A model generated the notes under the pieces. It ran no database searches. It was not told where the DNA came from and was given only the letters and a program-made list of their open reading frames with translations. A stretch of 13,781 nucleotides of DNA, from contig CALVER010000020.1 of the NCBI GenBank assembly GCA_944326625.1, positions 1 through 13,781 on the forward strand, given 5' to 3'. The DNA is from Candidatus Gastranaerophilales bacterium (lineage in GTDB: Bacteria > Cyanobacteriota > Vampirovibrionia > Gastranaerophilales > Gastranaerophilaceae). The position numbers and the translations under genes were made by a program. Within the stretch, counting starts at the first letter, position 1. Each line of letters opens with the position of its first letter. Below are positions 13,580 to 13,781 of this stretch, in pieces.

Positions 13580-13670
13580 GCAGTATTATTGAATTTGCAT
13601 GCAAAATTCATCCCGAAAATTTATTTTGTTTTTTTAATAATGGCACTCTTTCAATAAAATTAAGCAATTA

Positions 13671-13705
13671 AAAAAGTCGGATTTAATAGAACTTTCCGAC
13701 TTTTT
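13671..13705. terminator. Bidirectional terminator upstream of infA
   Basis: The arms AAAAAGTCGGA (13671-13681) and TCCGACTTTTT (13695-13705) pair perfectly around a 13-base loop, with A and T tracts allowing use in both directions. It probably ends a minus-strand gene lying beyond 13781, so the operon promoter at 13552-13579 would be its own start. The remaining bases (13706-13781) show no gene that can be supported. Confidence 0.8.
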
Positions 13706-13781
13706 GTAAATTTTTCTTAACAATTCTAATTAATTTATTTTTATATAAACAATTATAAACCGTAAGGGTAATCGTCTTTGA

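Noticed and set aside
13753..13781. C-terminal end of a minus-strand gene (reading about KDDYPYGL then stop)
   Set aside because: It is consistent with the terminator at 13671-13705, but only eight codons are visible and other frames are not excluded, so it is not reported as a gene.

Overview
The window is an AT-rich bacterial chromosomal segment dominated by housekeeping genes. My best guess is a gut-type, non-photosynthetic relative of cyanobacteria (Melainabacteria/Gastranaerophilales type). This is an inference. It rests on a cyanobacterial-looking InfA, the run rplQ-truA-rplM-rpsI after rpoA, and a type IV prepilin-like protein with the N-terminal motif FTLAEVLITLGIIGIVAAM, which I associate with that group. 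No 16S gene or other firm marker is present.

Layout. Positions 1-461 hold no gene but are packed with small repeats: hairpins, a G-quadruplex-like run, a repeated 12-mer, an 8-bp tandem repeat and a nine-C tract. A plus-strand block follows: pheT, an exported SH3-like protein, rplI, then a tight set of three one-carbon-type genes (a MetE-core/UROD-like methyltransferase, a CooC-like ATPase with a C-x-C motif, and folD). FolD ends inside a terminator shared with a small convergent gene of unknown function (6847-7167, minus). A divergent promoter region with a dyad separates that gene from a prepilin-like gene (plus).

The prepilin gene is the most unusual object here. Its start (7340) and its conserved N-terminal helix are in different frames. 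They are separated by a nine-C tract and by a palindromic insert with 20-bp inverted arms. Adding one C, or losing two, would give one continuous ORF in which the palindrome is translated as part of a long leader peptide. This suggests a phase-variable or slippage-dependent pilin, although a homopolymer sequencing error would look the same.

From 13579 down to 8280 the minus strand carries a ribosomal protein operon: infA, rpmJ, rpsM, rpsK, rpsD, rpoA, rplQ, truA, rplM, rpsI. It has a strong predicted promoter before infA and a strong bidirectional terminator after rpsI. The 226-base gap between rpmJ and rpsM can fold into a three-way-junction-like structure. It lies where enterobacteria keep the S4-controlled alpha-operon leader, so it is a candidate regulatory RNA. 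A second GC-rich hairpin lies directly upstream of rpsD.
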